Below, in pieces: positions 43,608 to 60,100 of a stretch of DNA of 64,000 nt. The notes beneath the pieces were generated by a model, which searched no databases, had not been told where the DNA came from, and saw nothing but the letters and a program-made list of their open reading frames with translations. Source of the DNA: Siniperca chuatsi (lineage: Eukaryota; Chordata; Actinopteri; Centrarchiformes; Sinipercidae); the NCBI RefSeq assembly GCF_020085105.1, contig NC_058042.1, positions 16,972,001 through 17,036,000 on the forward strand, read 5' to 3'. Every line of letters begins with the position of its first letter. Position 1 is the first letter of the stretch. The position numbers and the translations under genes are program-made.

Positions 43608-46600
43608 ATGGCGTTGAGAGCAGCGCTGCGGTGCCTCTCTGCAAACTTTCCCCCCGGATTGCCTCAGCTCTCGCCAGCAGCGCAGGTTTCAGCGACTCGG
43701 CTGCTGTGGAGGAGCGACTCTCCGCGGACACTGAGCACGCCCGCGGCCCTGTCCACAGGTAAAAAAAAAAAAAAAAAAGGAGCTGTAATGTTACATACTA
43801 CAAGTGGTGGGCGAAAAAAGTCACGCAGTTTGTGTCACTTTCCCACAGCGGAGCAGAGGAATGCGGCAGGGAGGGCAGCTAGCATAAAAGTTTGTTTTTA
43901 AGTCTAAGTGCAAAAACTTTAGTACAGGAAATAAGCAGCCACATGTTATGTTGGCTAAAGTATACAATAAGGTTTTTTGGTCCCCTATTTAGTGTCGTTG
44001 GAAGACAGTCAAACCACGAGCTCCAAATTGGGATTGGGATGTTAATTAATGACCATAAACAACAAATTACCTTACTGTCTGTTGCACCAAGCTTATTAAA
44101 TAAAAGTCACCCATGATCCTGGATATGTGCCACCAATAGCTGTGGAGTGGTGCATTTCATTTGTACATGTGGTATAACATTTCAACAGTTGAATGTATTT
44201 TCTTCTAGTTGTAGCTTTCATTCATTATTCTTCCTCACAGACACCACCCTGTGAAATGTTAACGCGTTTTTAAGGCTGTCAGCCAGTTTAATAGTTAGAA
44301 AATACGTTTCTCCAGCCCTTTACAGCAGGGATATTCAGCAGTCAGGGCTGACGGTGCTCTCCGCGGCCATGCATCAGCATCTAGCACAGTTCACAATCTG
44401 GTTCAAACCTGTATTTTTCTGCATGGTCTGATGCCAACACTGGGAATTGTTGAGGCATTGTGGTTCTTCCCTCAGGGTATTTTAAAGAAGACAGCATGAG
44501 CTTGGAATCAAAAGGCCCTAACTTGTATTTTTAAATTGCATTTGTGACTCAACCAGATAGGTCTTTTTTTTGCACCCGTTTGCAGCTTTTTCTGTCAAAA
44601 CACTGATGGTCAGGATCCAAAACTGCACATGCAGAAAGCTCATGATTTTGACAAGTGAATTTGTGAGGTTGCAACCAGTAAACTACAGATTTATTTCTAA
44701 TTGACAACACGTGTTGCATAAGAAACAGCCTACTCTTCAGCTTTGGTCCACAGTGCAGTAATGTGTTCTTTGGACATCCAAATGATGTACTTTGAGTCTG
44801 GTGGACTTCCCTCTATGTGTTTCACAAGATTCATCATAGCACCAAAGTAATTTTTTTTTAAATCATGATTCATACAGATTCATAGTTTCATTTTGTGTTT
44901 GCACACTAATCTATTCCAACATATTCCCTTGTTCTCTCCGCAGCCCTAAAGCTCACAGATAAGCATGAGTGGGTGAAAGTGGAGGGTGGAATTGGCACAG
45001 TTGGTATCAGCAATTATGCTCAGGTAGGTTGTTGGCGCTGTTGCCTTACTAATCATTGATTTATGACACATTTGGTTCAGAGGTTTGCTGATGGCGATCT
45101 AAAAATAGTGATATTCTAATGTCTGCAGTTCATTACTGCACTTTGTCCTCACCAGCAGCAACTGTACTGTAACAAGCTAATTTACTGTTTTATGACTATT
45201 GTTTGAGACAATTGATTACTGCCAAATTGCAGTGGTGTGCAGAAAATCTCAAGGGCAGGCACTTGCTTACCTATAGACGTTCAAAGCTTTGAATTTTCAG
45301 ACAGATGTCTTTTGTCTTCGACTTGAATGCAGCTTTTAGAAAAAACGAAACTTAAGAGGCTTTGTTTTCATATGTCGAGCATTGACAGCTAATCTGACAG
45401 TGGGCACACAGCCACTGAAATCAAAAGTTCAAATGATTTTATCTCTGCTGCTGACCAGTCAAAAGTACTACCAGTAGGATTGCAGTTTAATGTGATGCAA
45501 GATGGTGATGTGAAGACATGGAGGAAGAACTCAGTCTGCTGCATTTGTTGTTGCTTGTTTCTAAAACTACACTGCAAATGTAATTAACTGCTTGGTTCAA
45601 AACCTCTGAAATGCTGCTCACATCTCCAATATTCTCAGCCAGTCAAATATATTATCTAAATGTTTGGCTGACAATTTTCAGACACGTCCTCTTTGCAGTG
45701 ACCATGTGTACCCATAGCATCTTGGAAAGAACAAATGAGCAAACTGTAAAGAAGACAAGTATGAACAATAATAAGAAGATTTAACACTGATAGGCTGCCT
45801 ATTTACTTTTATAGACTTCAGGCTCCTGTTCCTGCGGTTCTCTAAAACACTTTGAAGTTTGTTAAGTCTAAAACAGCTTCATTTATACATTCAATATGAA
45901 TGCTTTTTAGACTTTAGACAGGTTTAGACTTCATTAAATGGGTGGCGGTACAACTTAAACGGCCATGGTCCATGTTTTACCCCGTAAGAAGGCGTAATTT
46001 GTGGGCTGAAGCAATGATGGCAACGCTTTGACACTTAAAGTGTTCAGATACCTTGCAAATTAGAGTGGAAATCATGGATACAGGTGATTTAGGCCACCAG
46101 CAAAGTATATAAAATGCAACACTCGGACAGTGATTGTGATTTGTACCAAAAGGCAACTCTTGGATTGCTTTAAGACACTGCACATGCTGCATTTATGCAG
46201 GGAACGCAGTCCAATAGAGCTCAAAGACACAGAGCTTTCTCTAATGCTACTGCCCGTGTAAGTAGGCATGGAGACTAACTTGCTTTCCCACTTCCCATCC
46301 TGAGTAGAGGATCTTGCACTAGCCACCACATTTGAGTCTCCTTTAAGGCCTTCAAATTCCAAAATCAGTTGTGCCATCCCCCACTAGTTCATTTGCATGA
46401 ATATAGCAAACCAAGGGACAGCAGACAACTTATAACTCCAGCCAGTTTATACTGTATATGGATACCATTTCCTACGCACAATGCATATTACATCTAACTG
46501 GTCAATTTGACCCGCCTTGTAAAGTAGGCCAAAATATATAGGAAATATAGGAACTTCTTAATAGTACAGTCATTTCTAGGATTGCCTAGGACAATGTATT

Positions 46601-48368
46601 CATTCACTGCCAACATAAACACTCTTTATCCATACTGTAGGTACAGCTCTTCCAGTTTATTGTGTATAAATGAGCAAAAATTAGGAAAAAGCTTACATCT
46701 TGGTGACATCAACAGTTTGGGTCTCATGTCTCTGCTTGAAAAAGTATTGATCAGGCTGACTGCGATCAGCTGTACTTTATGAGTTGTATGAATGAGTTAC
46801 ATACAGTATTAGTCTCTGTGGCAGTAATCTCAGTAGATTGTGTCAGTATTGCAACAGTATTGATGTCAAGACAAGTGATTTCTGATTTTGTTTTTCTATG
46901 CTGCCTTTTATCATTTAAAACAATGTCCCCCTCACATGTGAGGTAGACTTAAAGACTGGTGAAAGTCTATATTTTTCTTATTGTTAACAAATCCCATGAA
47001 AAGACCAAAACCAACAATGAATTGATCCTACTAACAAGTATTGTCTGTGCAGCCAAAGCCTGATATAGCTTATTCCTCTGTGCCATAGACTTCCATTGTT
47101 GTTCAAAAACTATTAAAAGCACATTGAGCCACACTATTGCACTGTGTGACATGTTCCTTAATTACCATGAACACGGGCAGAGCCACAAGCAGGCTGGGGT
47201 AGTCAAAGTATTGAGAGATGGACTAATACGTAGTTGGTTTTAGGAACATTACAGATAGTAACGTTATTCTAAATATGATTGTAATTGATTTTCCATCATT
47301 CAGTGTTCATTTCAGCGTTCAGTCTCGTGTCACTTTTGGCCGATGCCCAGGATGATGCTCGCTCGCGCCTATAGAGCAGCAGGATGCTGCCTGCAGTTCA
47401 CTTAACTGCCAAAGGTGTCATTATTAACAAGGGTTTTCTGAAAGTTACATATAGAACTTTTAATACATAAGTTAGTATCATGAATCATGTTAACTTGTGA
47501 AGTAATTTGGCAAGATAGCCAAATAACATATCCACTCAGATAGTATTTTGCTAGCAATAACGTTAGTAAGCAAGCTAAGGTTAGCCAGCCAGTTACAACC
47601 CAACCACGCTGCATGTATCCGGCAGCCCCGCAACGCCAGCCGACAAAGTAACCTGCAAACGGCAAGCAAACCAGTTTACCAGCCAGATTAGCCCCGGGAG
47701 TCTGGATGTATTAGCTGACGTCATCCACCCAAGACAGTATTTTGCTATGTTTACTAGCTAGCAATTTGTCCGCATTAGCAAGCAAGCTAACGTTTTGACT
47801 TTGGACTTTGTGTTTGTCTCTGTTTTGGTGGGTGCCGGTCGTTTGTTAGTGGACTCCATTTCTGAGCCAAATTCAGCAAGCGTTGCATACTGTTGCTGCT
47901 GTAGGAGAGCGGAGAGAAAAGGCACTCAGGAGCGCACATAAACGTCACATCCTTTGGATTTTCCCAAAACCGACCCAAGTCCTTTACATAGAAATCACTC
48001 CACAGGCTGTTATCGGCAACCGAGAAAGTCAAGAGAAGGTTTCTTTTTTAAGTGTGGTTAAAACCCATTCACACATTGGCAATAAAAAGCGATTTAATAC
48101 ATGTCAAAAATTACATACAATACCTTTTAAGACATTATTAGATTACTGCTTTTACTCACTTTTATATACTTTACTTTTATATACTTTAGGTAGGTTATAA
48201 TTAATTCAGTTTGTTCTGTCATTTTAGGAAGCATTAGGTGATGTGGTATACTGTGGACTCCCTGAAGTTGGCCAAAGACTTGAACAAATGGGTAAGAGCC
48301 TTGAATATGCTGTACATTTTTTTAAAGTAATTGAGTCCAGCAGTGTAATAACAAGTATCTGTCACTGT

Positions 48369-48417
<49 letters not shown>

Positions 48418-48812
48418 GTAGAGGAGTTTGGTGCCTTGGAAAGCGTAAAGGCTGCCAGTGAGCTCTACTCACCAATCACAGGAGAAGTGACTGAAATCAA
48501 CACAGAGCTGGCAGAGAATCCTGGACTTGTGAATAAAGCCTGCTATGCAGAAGGTAAGTGTCTCGTACTCACTGTTGTTCTTTTCTAGTACATTTGCCAT
48601 ACTCATTTCCAGGAATTTCTCTCAGTAGATTTATTGCGTAGGCAGATGACAAGTTGCTTGTTCATGAGAACATGTACATTGTTGGCTTTTAAGATATGAA
48701 CTCTCACTTTTCAGGGTGGCTAATCAAGATGACGATTGAAAAGCCTGAAGAACTCGATAGCCTCATGGATCAAGCTGCGTATGATAAATTTATTAAGTCA
48801 CTTGACGAATAA
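43608..48812 (+). CDS. gcsh: Glycine cleavage system H protein, mitochondrial
   Basis: The lipoyl carrier of the mitochondrial glycine cleavage complex; it shuttles the aminomethyl group between the P, T and L proteins and takes part in lipoate transfer. Exons: 43608-43758, 44944-45023, 48228-48291, 48422-48553, 48715-48812. They sum to 525 nt, exactly 174 codons plus stop (human 173). Exon 1 encodes an Arg-, Ala- and Leu-rich presequence starting [10 protein letters not shown], as in human. The mature part runs [14 protein letters not shown], then [10 protein letters not shown] and [15 protein letters not shown]. The lipoyl-lysine motif [16 protein letters not shown] follows, with the modified Lys at about residue 108, then [19 protein letters not shown]. 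All expected residues are present. The intron before exon 4 is a TG repeat right up to the acceptor. Confidence 0.98.
43759..48227 (+). other. gcsh introns 1 and 2
   Basis: Intron 1 (43759-44943) starts with a 17-base A run just after the donor and is otherwise featureless. Intron 2 (45024-48227) is the largest in the gene. Its right part (about 47300-48090) resembles a transposon-derived repeat, listed separately. Minus-strand ORFs in it (for example 46072-46377) are not recognised and do not connect convincingly to the orphan exon at 41346. Confidence 0.5.
47300..48090. repeat. Probable DNA-transposon-derived repeat in gcsh intron 2
   Basis: A CpG- and GC-richer island in AT-rich intron. 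It contains partly duplicated blocks: agtattttgctagcaataacgtta near 47540 and agtattttgctatg...gctagcaa near 47735, plus two aagcaagctaa units. The right part (ggctgttatcggcaaccgag near 48006) has the feel of a repeat I associate with percomorph genomes. A perfect CRE-like tgacgtca lies at about 47716. Termini and target duplication were not resolved. Confidence 0.4.
48367..48421 (+). repeat. (TG)n microsatellite forming a splice acceptor
   Basis: A TG/GC-TG tract runs to 48417 and ends in ttgtag at 48421, the acceptor of gcsh exon 4. Almost no polypyrimidine tract separates the repeat from the AG. The exon after it is certain because it encodes the lipoylation motif in phase. Confidence 0.9.
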
Positions 48813-49133
48813 ATCGATACACTCACTGTGCTGTTTTATAATGTAATTGCAATCAAAGATTAGTAGGCAGGGTTACTAACATGTTTTGTGACACTTTTCC
48901 TTATCTGTGGTATTTATTTTGATACTGGAATTGTGCTATCAAAATAATTTTAAATCCTCAGTAACATCTTCCACTTAGAAGGTTAGGATTTGTTTAGCTA
49001 CTAGCCAACCTTAAGGGCTCTTAATCACAAGATCTGTAAGTATTATTGGGTATTGTTTCTGTTGCTTTATTCCATTTTTAAATGTGCACAGATGTAGTAA
49101 AGGCTGGAAAGTGATTGTAAGTGTTGTGTCAAA

Positions 49134-49139
49134 AATAAA
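49134..49139 (+). terminator. gcsh poly(A) signal
   Basis: AATAAA in an A-rich context about 320 bases after the gcsh stop, followed by tgtggtcc, a plausible GU-rich downstream element. First canonical signal after the stop. Confidence 0.65.
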
Positions 49140-52100
49140 ATGTGGTCCTTACGTTTGAATAAAATTGACACCCCTGCGATTTATTTATTTTTACAAGTCA
49201 AATTTAACTTTTGCTTATGTATCTTTTATGCCTATTCTTGGCAACTAAACATGCAGGAATGTGTTTTGATGGTGTTGGTGTCAAGATGGCACCAATTCAC
49301 ACAGCAACATGGACAATATAACTTAACATCGTTTTTTTTTAAAAAAGCTCATGCACAACTTATGATGTGTTGTAGACAGTAGACATGTTCATATCATGTT
49401 GCTGTACATGCTGCTTCTTTTTGCTTATTATAGTTCCACACACCTTGACCTTTGCCCTCAGGTGAAGATAGTCAGAGATTGCAGAAGCTAGATGATCAAT
49501 GATTAATGAAGCAGTGGTTTTCAAATAAGTGACTGAACAAAAAACTGCACTGAGATAATGGAAAATAAGAGCTGTAATTGGTATTCCTGGCTAAAACTGA
49601 CTAACTGAAATATTAAAGTCACTGAGAATAAAAATGACTTTCACCTAGTTCATTCCCATTAAATAATTTGTATAATAAAACTGTTTATTTTAAATGTATT
49701 TTATAACCAAATGTCCCTACAATAACTTCCTCTTAAAGAGAAGGTCTATTGTGTTGACCTATTGATTACCTTTTAAGTCTCCCATTCAAAAACTGCACAT
49801 TTCTCCATAGTGATACCTCTCTCCACTCTATGTCCTGCTCCAAAATAATAAAACGCGATGCTCTTAAAATGCAGTTGTATTATGTTTCACATTTTCTGCT
49901 GCTGGCATTTAACAACCATTTGTTGTCACATTGCTGAGATAGATTGAGGAGACAACGGTTCCAGTTTGTTCCTTATTAGGCTTTAAAAAACTATTTAAAT
50001 AAGACTGTACTCAGATGTATTTAAAGAAGAAAGAGAAGTAGTTGAAATTCAATTTAAAAAAAACCCCTCATCAACCAAGTTCTAACAATTAATCCACTTA
50101 TTCATCAGTAATATCAAGGAATTGCAAAGCAGAAGCTGTTACTTTCTTTTTACTTTAAGCAATGTATGATAGCAATTTAATTTAATCAAGACATAATTAT
50201 CTTTTTCATTGTGTTCACAGAGGACACACTGACTCAGGGGCATGCAGAGAAACAAGTTTAGACAGGTCCGAGCACAGCAATAGTGCACACGGAAAAATGT
50301 CTTGAATTAATTTGCATGTGATTAGACATGGAATTAGTATGAAATAAGTAATTATTCTCATTAGAGGAAACTAATGTGGCTGGTGCTTGATCACTTGTCT
50401 ATGCACATGGATGGCTTGTGGACAGTCCTGCTCAATCATTTTCATCAATCTAAACACCTGAACCACCACACATCCACCTTTTTAATACATTTTCAACCTA
50501 GTGCTGTGTGCATTATCATTAAATTCCCATTGTCTTGAATAAAAAAAACTACTATTTACATCAATGTCCTGCACAGCACCACTCTGATTATTGACATCTC
50601 TGATGAGATTGTATAAATGTATGGAAAGACACATGTCACAGACAGGCTCAAACAAGGGGGAGGGGAGGCAATGATAATAATAATAGCAATTACTAGTTAA
50701 AGCCTAAAGCATTAATTAATTCATTTATTTTTTTATAAGATTTTTTAAGTATCCCACTGAAATCAAAGTGTCAAGCTTCAGGGTAAAATGAACAAAATGA
50801 AAAATCCTTTCCCAGGTCAGTGCTGTCCTGATTAATGCTCACATAAACAGGGCACAAGTCTGTGTTTTTACATAAAACAGGAGTGAATTTGTAGCATAAA
50901 TCCAACCACAGAATATGAGTAAATATGTCTTTATTATATCAATTTATAGATCAAGGTTGCTTCCGCTGTCCTCTGCGCCTACAGTACAGCACATGGAGAT
51001 ACAAGCCTTGTTTTCATATGAGGAGGATAATATTCATAAGTTTCTTATGCTGCTGCTTCATGGATGGACTGTGAGACAATGGGCCCCTGCTCTTACCCGC
51101 CAGAAAACAACCATAATAACACCTAATATAAATAAATATTGAATCAGACTTGTTATCTCAATATCCTTTCTCAATATGAAAGGACTGGGATCAGGAGCAG
51201 GAGGAAAAAAAAACAAAACATGATCAGGTCATCCCTACTGTTGACGGTAACCTTTGACTGAGAAATGCTAATAACCATCACTTCAAACAGAGACCCGGTC
51301 TTAGGAGCCCCATGATCTCCCGCAGCTGTTATGTGACAGTTTGGTTTTATTGAGCTCATATGTCAGACATGGTGGTAAATAAGAAACATCACACACGTAG
51401 TTTTTCAAGACTATATGTATTTAACACATAGAAATAACCCTTTTGAAAGTTTTGTCTTTGGTTTCCAAATACAGCCACATACTTACAGCTATACCCTGCT
51501 ACCATAAAGTTATTGTCTCTGTATGCTTGTAATTAAAGCAAATAATGTGTGGTACTAGTTGCATCCTGTCTACTGTCAGTATACTTAGAAGAGATGTAGC
51601 CATGCTATGACTACTGATGAAAGGTGCCAGGCCTACATCTAGTGGCCAATGCAAAAACTTCACCTAATAATACACACTTAGGTTTTAAGAGGCTTTAAAG
51701 GCGTTCAAGTGTTATTATTAGGTTAATATTCTAGTCCAATCTTTGATGAAAAAAATAGATGTTCATAAATCATTGGATTAATAAATCTCCAAGGTACTAC
51801 TCTTGCACTTTTTGGCAACCCCATTTCTATTTCAAAACGCAACACTAATCCTAATAACTGCTGTGATATTAGTCATATTTTCAGAGCTATAAAAAAATAT
51901 GTAGGCAAATTCGTATTATTTTGATAACATAAACAAAAGCAAGTTAGATTTCCCTGCATCACAACAAAGATGATTTAAGTGTGATGAACGCGTACTTACT
52001 TCCGGTTTTTTTCTTACATGAAATAGTGCCCACTGCACTTGGTTTAAGTGATTTCATATTTTAGTAAATATTTATCTTTTTGTACAGATACTGACAAAAT

Positions 52101-52450
52101 CTTTGTTTACCGGCACAAGAAAAAAGTGTACAGCCATTTAGGTCTGCTAAAACGAAACTGTAGCCAAATGGGATTGCTTAGTTTTACTCGTCAAGTAAGT
52201 CACCGTTGTAAATTCAAACATACTATGAAATAACGTCTATTTTTTTTTACTATGGCAGCCCAGATATGACAGCACTGCACGGGGAACTTCCAAAATATAT
52301 AACGTATTTGTCAAACATTAAATACCGTCATTATATGTAGTTTTGTATTATATATTTTATCACAATCATTAAATAATATCTTTACCTGTAGGGATAATGC
52401 TCTTTTATATACTCTTTGATAACGTCTGCTCTACCATTGGCTGGTTGACA
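49140..52450. other. Spacer between gcsh and rpl13
   Basis: AT-rich, with short random ORFs and no recognised exon, RNA gene or clear transposon on either strand. The right edge passes into the rpl13 promoter. I see nothing to annotate here. Confidence 0.55.
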
Positions 52451-52454
52451 CATA

Positions 52455-52514
52455 TCCCACAATACACCGCATTACTACTTCCTTTTTCCTTTCGGCCATT
52501 TTCCTCCCTCGTAG
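52455..52514 (+). promoter_or_regulatory. rpl13: rpl13 promoter, 5'TOP start and non-coding exon 1
   Basis: A segment at about 52455-52471 (cccacaatacaccgca) fits the ZNF143/Staf element apart from one or two positions. Twenty bases on, a pyrimidine run (cttcctttttcctttc, from about 52479) matches the 5'TOP start of ribosomal protein mRNAs, which places their translation under mTOR control. Exon 1 would run from a C in this run through cggccattttcctccctcgtag and end at 52514, where gtag/gtatga is a good donor. The start base is not fixed. Confidence 0.6.
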
Positions 52515-52977
52515 GTATGATAATTTTTTCTCTACAGGTTTAGAAACAATCTATCTTAATCCTTGGTATTTTATCGATATTTATCAATTTCACTTACAGC
52601 CTGAAATAGTGTGATTTGTCACCTTTAAATTAAGGTGATTATTGTCATAGTTTTCCACGTTAAACTGCTGAACAACATCTGTGTTAGTGGTGATCCCGGG
52701 CAAGTGGTGACTGTAAGCATTGCCGTTACAGGCCAACATTTGTTGCTCCGTATTTTAATAATGTAATAAAAAAGAGCATACGTAACGAATGCCGAAATGG
52801 CAAAGACTAGTAAGTATAGCATGTAGCAGCCGTTAACGTGAATTGTTAATCGAAACAGCCAATAGCCTGGTTAACCTGCTAGCTTAGCATCTCAGACGTA
52901 GCTCTGTGAGGACTGATGGTGTGCCGGCATGACAGCCTGCTAATGTCTGTGTGCCATGCTGTGTTGCAGGGAAGTAG

Positions 52978-57148
<4,171 letters not shown>

Positions 57149-57173
57149 AAATAGTCACTATGGAACTTTGCAA

Positions 57174-57179
57174 AATAAA
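57174..57179 (+). terminator. rpl13 poly(A) signal
   Basis: AATAAA only 25 bases after the stop codon, giving the very short 3' UTR typical of ribosomal protein genes. Confidence 0.9.
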
Positions 57180-60100
57180 GTGTTTAAAAAGATAAATGTG
57201 AGAATGTCATGATTACTTTGTTTAAAGGTTTCATGGTTTGCTCATAGATTAGGAGACTTGATGGAATAGAGCCACACAACAGACTTGGGAAAATACATGA
57301 CGTCTGGTAAATAGTCAAAAGAACGAAGAAGAGTGTCGTTCCACAACTGGGTTACTTCTACAGGCAAGATTGTATTTATAGATGGTAGCAAATGTGTTGG
57401 AATAATGAGTTCAGATTGCAGCTCAGCATATGACTGGTCAGAAGTAAAAACATTAAAACAGCCTTTGGAATTTAAAAGTTGATTTCAACCAGGGACCAGG
57501 TGACAGATAAAAGGCAAGATAAAAATGATAAAATAAAAACAGAAATTCATGAAACCTGATTGCTATAAAATCAGATGTCTCGGCAGACATTTTGACTTGT
57601 TATAGTAGGAAAAGCATGGGTGTTGCTTATAACATCAACGATGGTCCTATACAGGTGTCCCGGTGAGCAATGCCGGAGCCCTGAAACTGAAGCAGATCAA
57701 TGGTATAAAGCCATCATCAATTTTATTATTTGCACCTATGCTTTTTCCTACTGTGACATGTCAAGACATCTTTGTGAAAAAGGCCTATATACTGCATCAT
57801 AAAATCTTGCTTTAGAAGTTTTAGTAATGCTTAAAAGATGCCTGAGCCCCTGACAGCTGTGGAGTGAAATCGGAGCACTTGATAGTACAAAAGAAATTTA
57901 GTTTTTCCCAGATTTTCTGATTATAAATTCACATCAGTCTGAAATATACAAGCTATGAACGAAAACCTGAAATTTGGATTCAGTGGATTCTATATTAGGC
58001 TCAATTACAGCAGTAGGTGGCACTAGAGGCACAAAATGTAGCTCATTAATGGAGACAGAAAAGCATTTAAGAGTAGGGGTATAAATCCATTTTTAAATAG
58101 CTAGATATTTTGAAAGCAGGTTATTAACTTGCTATGACAATTAACAAATTGTCTTTTTTTTTTTTGCAGACAGGTCACCAGAAATAAAGTCTTAACCAGT
58201 TGAAGAGTCTAAACCAGAGCAGAGCCTCTTAAACATGACAGGCTGTTATCATTTTAAAAGACCTGTACAGTATCTACAGCGTGTAGAAGTGGAGGTCGAC
58301 GATAACCCCAGGGGCAGAGGAAGGTCAGGAGAGGTGGACAGCAAGAAAAAATCTCATCCCAGTGGGACAATTTTACAATCAGCTTCTGTGGGAGTTGAAT
58401 TTAATTTTCATACAGAAGCTTATGTGCTGCCAGACAGGAACCAACAGACTGCTAATATAAAACATTGCCATGACAACAGAGACTCTGGACATTTCTAAAC
58501 AATTTGCACATGTTGGGTTTCTCTGATTAGGTGAAATTAATAAATAAAAAGTCAATAAACAAAACAACACGGGTGCAGAAAAACTACCTTATTGAGTGAA
58601 ATTGCCTGTTTCGAATGCATAAGTCATTACCATTTGAAAATGTCCACTTCCAAAAATGATCCCAAGTCGACCATGTCAACATATACAGACTGAAAAAGTC
58701 AGGATGAGGTGAGACTAAATGTCCTCTGTGTCTCCTTTAGTGCCTCTCTGTGTACCAACTGTCTGAATGCAAATAAATAATTCAGTTAATGGAGGTTGGT
58801 GGACAGTCAAGTCATTTTGGACCAGGGGTGATTGATATGGCTGAAATGGAAACTCGAATGGATGTACCTATTTATCCTTAAGATAGGGTACTGCAAAACA
58901 ATCGATTTACTAAAACTCAAATGTAACAGTTACCACCTTTCCTAAATGTGTTACCAAATTAATATGGCCCCCAGGTATCTAAGTATATAATCATTTAGTC
59001 AAGATTTGGGCACTCATTATTTCATTATTCACCAATGATGTGAATTGTATTTGTCCTAAATACACATAAAAGCAATACCAAATAGGACAGTAAGTCTATA
59101 TCACTTATGACACAAAATGTCTTGATTTCTTAGTTTTGATCAGCAGAAACAAGATGAGAAGAGGATTATGTTAAATCAATGTATATGATACAAGATTAGG
59201 CAGTTAATTGATTAGTCTATTGACAGAAAATGAATCTGCAACAAATCTGATAATTGATCATTTAGGTCTTTATCAAGTAAAAACACCAAACATTCTCTGG
59301 TTATTGCTTCTCTTTTTGATATATCAGTTTTGCACTGTTGGTCGGACAAAACTGTCATTTTGAAGATATCACCTCGGGCTCTGGGAAGTTGTGACAGGTC
59401 TTTTTCACCATTTTCTGATGTTTTATAGAATAAATAATGAATCTATTAACCAATCAACTCACTACATCATGACTCTTTTAGAAGATAATTCTCTATGCCA
59501 AATACCTGCTCTGACTTCCTCATTTCTGTGCAGAGTGTGAACAACTAGTGTTTCACAGTTGCTCACCTGATCTGTAAATGTAATAATGTTTGTTTTTTTT
59601 GTTTGTTTGTTTTTTGGTTCTCAGCTGTTTCCTTGCTCCTTTTGCTGCAATAAACACCTTTCCTACATGGACTACTACTATTATCCAACTGACATCAATG
59701 AGTTGCATGTGTGCTTGTATCTTGCGTTGTCACCTTCACCCATATGATGTATTGTATCATGTTTACTCTGTAAAAAGGAAATTATATCTTTTTGACCACA
59801 GTATTTGTAGGTCAGTAAGGCAAATATAATGACGACATAGGAGACTCATGGAGATAATGTTTCTATTCCAATGACTTGAAGTAGAGCATGCTGAAACACA
59901 AGCTCAGTGACTGATTACCATTAACTAACAGGGATGCTACAGCTACCATCACCAATAAGAAAGACTTTAGAATCAGTAGTGTGTTTGAATATTTCCAAAA
60001 ACCTACCTATGTACAAAAATACCTCTACTCGAGGGAGCTGCTGGTGGAAAACTGTGGATGATGTTACACACACACACTCACACACTGGAGCAAGGTTGAC

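Noticed and set aside
58235-58498. 87-codon ORF after a possible acceptor (ttttttgcag at 58161-58170)
   Set aside because: Composition is not clearly protein-like, no family recognised, no partner exon found.
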